Origin: an uncultured Christensenella sp.
GTDB taxonomy: Bacteria; Bacillota; Clostridia; Christensenellales; Borkfalkiaceae
Direction: 5' to 3'
DNA length: 62,457 nucleotides
NCBI GenBank assembly: GCA_910577875.1
Contig: CAJTNY010000007.1
Span: 1-62,457, forward strand
Program-made: the position numbers and the translations under genes
The notes under the pieces: generated by a model
The model's input: the letters and a program-made list of their open reading frames with translations, nothing else
What the model was told of the DNA's origin: nothing
Databases searched by the model: none
In this document: in pieces, positions 59,829 through 62,457 of the stretch
How the letters are laid out: each line of letters begins with the position of its first letter
How positions within the stretch are numbered: position 1 is the first letter of the stretch

Positions 59829-60835
59829 TGAAAAATTTAATGAAGAAAGGTAATACGATTTTTTTTAAAAATTCTCCGCACATAACGTCATATGCGGCAA
59901 TATGCGGCTCGAAGGAAAAAATAGGCGTAATAGGCGGATTTGCCGATGTAACGCTCGACGACGATATGTACGGCGAAACTACTTATGAAAAAGCCGAATG
60001 CAAAATGCTCGCTAACACAATTGCGCTTGCAATAGAAAAGGGCGGTTATAAGGAGGACGACATTGATGTGCTGCTATCGGGCGACCTGCTTAACCAGATA
60101 ATTTCCGCATCGTTTGCCGCAAGAAAATTCAATTTCCCGTTTCTCGGTGTATATAACGCGTGTTCGACTATGAGCGAAAGTATGATGCTTGGCGCAATGA
60201 TGGTCGATGCAGGTTATGTAAAACGCGCCGTTGCCGCTACGGGTTCGCATTTCGCTTCCGCGGAAAGACAATACCGTTATCCTTTGGAATTAGGCTGTAC
60301 GCGTCCTCCGCAGTCGCAGTGGACCGTGACGGGCGCGGGTGGTTGCGTCATCTCCGCCGTGGGCGAGGGTATGAAGATAACCAGTGCCACTATGGGCAGG
60401 GTCTGCGACTACGGCGTAACTGACGTAAACAATATGGGTGCGGCGATGGCGCCCGCCGCGGCGGCAACAATTATCCAGCATCTTAAAGACACGGGAACAC
60501 AGCCGACCGATTACGATATGATTTTAACGGGAGATTTGGGTGCGCTCGGAAGCCGTATAGTAAAAGATTTAACTTGGGAAAAGGGTTTCGATATATCTGC
60601 CCGTCACGTCGACTGCGGCGAGATAATTTATAATGTTATCGAAAGCGAGTTTCAGGGCGGTAGCGGAGCAGGCTGTTCCGCTGTAGTGCTTAATTCTTAC
60701 GTTTTAACGAAAATGAGCTCGGGACTTTATAAGCGTATACTGTTTGCGGCGACCGGCGCGCTGTTGTCAACCGTATCTTCCGGGCAAGGCGAAAGTATAC
60801 CTTGTATAAGTCACGCTGTGGAATTGGAGTATTGA
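59828..60835 (+). CDS. spoVAD: Stage V sporulation protein AD
   Basis: 335 residues. Thiolase-like fold protein of the SpoVA complex that binds dipicolinic acid. Y-N-A-C-S-T-M-S-E-S near 110 and A-A-T-G-S-H-F-A-S-A-E-R-Q-Y-R near 140 are family signatures; G-G-S-G-A-G-C-S near the C-terminus. Start at ATG 59828; an internal ATG at 59840 is possible. Between AC and AE as in clostridial spoVA operons that lack AA, AB and AF. Confidence 0.96.
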   Translation: MKNLMKKGNTIFFKNSPHITSYAAICGSKEKIGVIGGFADVTLDDDMYGETTYEKAECKMLANTIALAIEKGGYKEDDIDVLLSGDLLNQIISASFAARKFNFPFLGVYNACSTMSESMMLGAMMVDAGYVKRAVAATGSHFASAERQYRYPLELGCTRPPQSQWTVTGAGGCVISAVGEGMKITSATMGRVCDYGVTDVNNMGAAMAPAAAATIIQHLKDTGTQPTDYDMILTGDLGALGSRIVKDLTWEKGFDISARHVDCGEIIYNVIESEFQGGSGAGCSAVVLNSYVLTKMSSGLYKRILFAATGALLSTVSSGQGESIPCISHAVELEY

Positions 60836-60837
60836 TT

Positions 60838-61221
60838 ATGGGACAGGAAATGTTGGAAATATTTTTAGCGTTCGTAAAGGCTTTTGCCGTCGGAGGCAGT
60901 ATCTGTCTGATAGCGCAGATTATAATAAATTTTACCGATTTGACGGCGGGCAAAATTCTTGTGTATTTTATGCTTGCGGGAGTAGTTCTTACGGCGATAG
61001 GGGTGTATCAGCCGTTAGTCGAATTCGCAGGCGCAGGTGCAACCGTTCCCATTTCGGGCTTCGGATATCTTCTGGCAAGCGGCGCGATGAAGGGCGCGGA
61101 GAAAGGTTTTTTCTACGCCGTAACTGGCGCGCTCTCTGCGGCGAGCGCCGGCGTAACTGCGGCAGTTGTGTTCGCTTTCATTATGGCTCTTATTTTCAAA
61201 TCGAGAACGAAACGTAATTAA
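60838..61221 (+). CDS. spoVAE: Stage V sporulation protein AE
   Basis: 127 residues, four membrane helices, homologous in shape to SpoVAC: F-A-V-G-G-S-I-C-L-I-A-Q and A-G-A-G-A-T-V-P-I-S-G-F-G-Y near residue 68. Third component of the SpoVA channel. ATG 60838 is 2 bases after the spoVAD stop. Last gene of the operon. Confidence 0.95.
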   Translation: MGQEMLEIFLAFVKAFAVGGSICLIAQIIINFTDLTAGKILVYFMLAGVVLTAIGVYQPLVEFAGAGATVPISGFGYLLASGAMKGAEKGFFYAVTGALSAASAGVTAAVVFAFIMALIFKSRTKRN

Positions 61222-61229
61222 TAATAGTC

Positions 61230-61256
61230 GGCAGGCAAGCTTTGAGCTTGCCTGCC
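61230..61256 (+). terminator. Hairpin ending the spoVA operon
   Basis: GGCAGGCAAGCT/AGCTTGCCTGCC stem with TTG loop, followed by TTAATAATTAAT. Confidence 0.75.
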
Positions 61257-61300
61257 TTAATAATTAATAAACGAACGGTTAATAAACCGTGCTCGCGTAC

Positions 61301-61308
61301 AATACAAT
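61301..61308 (+). promoter_or_regulatory. Sigma-E-like -10 element before yunB
   Basis: AATACAAT differs by one base from the sigma-E CATACAAT box; a TTAATAAA lies about 14 bases upstream. The element ends 5 bases before ATG 61314. yunB is in the sigma-E regulon of B. subtilis. Confidence 0.4.
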
Positions 61309-61313
61309 ATTGT

Positions 61314-61982
61314 ATGGCGGCAAAAAACAGAAAATTTAAACGTTTCAAAATTTTAATCGTGTTTATTTGTCTATTTGCGGTTGCCACGCTCATTTATTTT
61401 CAGCGCAATGTCACGCGTGTGCTTATTTCGATAAGCGAGGCAACGATTCGTTCTATTACGACCGTCGCCGTCAACGACGCTATTTATTACACTTTAAACG
61501 ATGCTTTGAGATACGAAGATTTAATAACTATCGAGCGCGATGAGGGCGGCGGCGTTACGTCAATTACTACCGACAGTCTTAAAATAAACAGAATAGCGCG
61601 AGATACGGCATATCTTTCGCAGGAAAATCTGAATAAAATGAGCGCGGAGGGGATAATGGTTCCGATAGGCGCGCTCACGGGTATAGAAGCCTTAGCCGGT
61701 TTCGGACAAAAGATTAATATAAAGATAATCCCGATAAGCAACGTGGAATGTCGTTTCGTTTCGAAGTTTTTAGAAGCAGGCATAAACCAGACTCTGCATT
61801 CTCTGTATCTCGAAATCGTATCTGATATTTCCATTATTATGCCTTCAAAGTCAACCAATCTTGCCTCGACTATTGAAGTGCTCATATGCGAAAGCGTTAT
61901 AACTGGTAAAATTCCGGATACTTATCTGCAAGCCACGCTTGCGGGTTCGGGCAATGCACTCGTACCCGACGTAAAAAAATAA
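61314..61982 (+). CDS. yunB: Sporulation protein YunB
   Basis: 222 residues. Basic start, one membrane helix (about 10-28), then V-N-D-A-I-Y-Y-T-L and a domain with V-P-I-G-A-L-T-G and N-I-K-I-I-P-I-S-N-V-E-C-R-F typical of YunB, a mother-cell sporulation protein of unknown biochemical role. ATG 61314 selected because the membrane segment follows directly; an in-frame frame upstream has no start signal. Likely single gene. Confidence 0.85.
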   Translation: MAAKNRKFKRFKILIVFICLFAVATLIYFQRNVTRVLISISEATIRSITTVAVNDAIYYTLNDALRYEDLITIERDEGGGVTSITTDSLKINRIARDTAYLSQENLNKMSAEGIMVPIGALTGIEALAGFGQKINIKIIPISNVECRFVSKFLEAGINQTLHSLYLEIVSDISIIMPSKSTNLASTIEVLICESVITGKIPDTYLQATLAGSGNALVPDVKK

Positions 61983-62008
61983 ATACTAAACGGCGCGGCG
62001 TCAGTATT

Positions 62009-62284
62009 TTAATCTTCCCTGTATTCTAAAATATCCGCGGGTTGGCACTCTAAAACTTTACAGATTTTATCCGGAGTTTCAAACCTTATGCCCCGCGCTT
62101 TACCTGTTTTAAGATTTGAAATATTAGCAATGGTAATCCCGACCTGTTCCGAAAGCTTGGTATAAATAAAGACGGGGGAGGACCCCTCGGGAAATTCCAT
62201 TTCCCATAACTCATTAAAATCGAATACTACGCTGCTGTGTCTGGTTGATACCTTTGTTTTTTTTCTCCGAAAATTATACTGCAC
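62009..62284 (-). CDS. Small HTH (Cro/CI-type) transcriptional regulator
   Basis: About 91 residues from a GTG start. The HTH core is L-S-E-Q-V-G-I-T-I-A-N-I-S-N-L-K-T-G-K-A, then I-R-F-E-T-P-D-K-I-C-K-V-L and P-A-D-I-L-E-Y-R, as in the short Xre-type regulators. In the family the domain normally starts close to F-D-F-N-E-L-W; here the frame has about 20 extra basic residues before it and no usual start nearby, so the true start is uncertain. Confidence 0.65.
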   Translation of the reverse strand: MQYNFRRKKTKVSTRHSSVVFDFNELWEMEFPEGSSPVFIYTKLSEQVGITIANISNLKTGKARGIRFETPDKICKVLECQPADILEYRED

Positions 62285-62349
62285 GAAGAGCAGAAAATGG
62301 GAATAATGCCTGTCATTAATGCAAGAATCAAATTAAGCAATTTTTTCAT
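62227..62349 (-). CDS. Small lipoprotein-like peptide overlapping the HTH gene
   Basis: 40 codons with AAGGTGAAG about 4-8 bases before ATG. Signal-peptide-like sequence (K-K-L-L-N-L-I-L-A-L-M-T-G-I-I-P-I-F-C-S-S-C) with a possible lipidated Cys and a short charged tail. It ends with a TAG exactly where the conserved part of the HTH protein begins in another frame. Could be a genuine small gene coupled to the regulator, or a fragment of a longer one. Confidence 0.35.
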   Translation of the reverse strand: MKKLLNLILALMTGIIPIFCSSCSIIFGEKKQRYQPDTAA

Positions 62350-62397
62350 TACTTCACCTTCAATTCAAGTTTAACTGCATATATATCGTTTGTTAAT

Positions 62398-62430
62398 TAA
62401 TGCTTTTATCGTTTTACGATAAAAGCATTA
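62398..62430. repeat. 14-bp inverted repeat near the right edge
   Basis: TAATGCTTTTATCG pairs with CGATAAAAGCATTA around TTTTA. Neither side has a clear T-run, so it may be a terminator or an operator; the flanking gene lies outside the window. Confidence 0.5.
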
Positions 62431-62457
62431 ATAAAAAAGCGGCGACTCGGTTAAGCG

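Noticed and set aside
1..62457. CRISPR arrays, insertion sequences, prophage genes, rRNA
   Set aside because: Scanned for spaced direct repeats, transposase or integrase motifs and rRNA-like conserved stretches; none seen. The only repeats are the paralogue blocks and terminator hairpins.

Overview
The window looks like chromosomal DNA from an anaerobic, endospore-forming Firmicute (class Clostridia). Support: spoVAC-spoVAD-spoVAE, a yunB-like gene and a SpoVB-like flippase (sporulation); oxygen-sensitive pyruvate:ferredoxin oxidoreductase and pyruvate formate-lyase; the dgt-dnaG-rpoD-trmK-nif3 block, the ecfA-ecfT-truA cluster and a cdaA gene. The genus cannot be read from this DNA; an uncultured gut lineage is a guess. 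No rRNA, CRISPR array, transposase, prophage or replication origin was seen.

Layout. 0.1-8.7 kb: very large double-anchored surface lipoprotein, two-gene TauE/SafE permease, SpoVB-like flippase, small LysM protein, Cys-rich protein, phosphoesterase. 8.7-14.9 kb: complete UMP operon pyrB-C-F-K-(bPH-like membrane protein)-D-E behind an attenuator with a leader peptide. 15-16.6 kb: deacetylase, SPOR-like lipoprotein, tRNA-Thr. 16.7-22.4 kb: degenerate metallo-beta-lactamase protein and shikimate genes aroC-B-E-Q-K plus a FabG-like reductase. 22.5-28.5 kb: dGTPase-like protein, primase, principal sigma factor, tRNA methyltransferase, Nif3, zinc-ribbon protein. 28.6-34.9 kb: leader-controlled flavin reductase, archaeal-type AspRS, 6S RNA, PFOR. 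35-46.4 kb: fused ECF ATPase, EcfT, TruA, MnmE, LysR, HolA, CdaA with a 35-residue CdaR-like stub, DUF1015, aspartate kinase. 46.5-49.7 kb: ZTP riboswitch controlling pflA-pflB. 49.7-53.0 kb: AT-rich accessory cassette with a papain-like secreted protein lacking its catalytic Cys and three tandem paralogous membrane-anchored proteins, the last frameshifted. 53-58.5 kb: Fe-alcohol dehydrogenase, Nudix-GNAT fusion, thyA-folA, VTT protein, ZIP transporter. 58.5-62.4 kb: SDR-spoVA operon, yunB, small HTH gene.

How genes work together: de novo UMP synthesis plus ThyA/DHFR feed nucleotide pools; the ZTP switch ties formate production by PFL to the 10-formyl-THF/purine state; PFOR and PFL are the two anaerobic fates of pyruvate.

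Most striking pattern: many first-in-transcript genes have a -10 hexamer exactly 6-7 bases before ATG and no Shine-Dalgarno sequence (clearest at 54.27 and 54.39 kb), so transcription should start on or next to the start codon. Genes inside operons and several others do have normal Shine-Dalgarno sites. Probable sporulation promoters before the SDR-spoVA operon and yunB show the same geometry. This suggests systematic leaderless initiation, unusual for Firmicutes. Second in interest is the accessory cassette at 49.8-53.0 kb.
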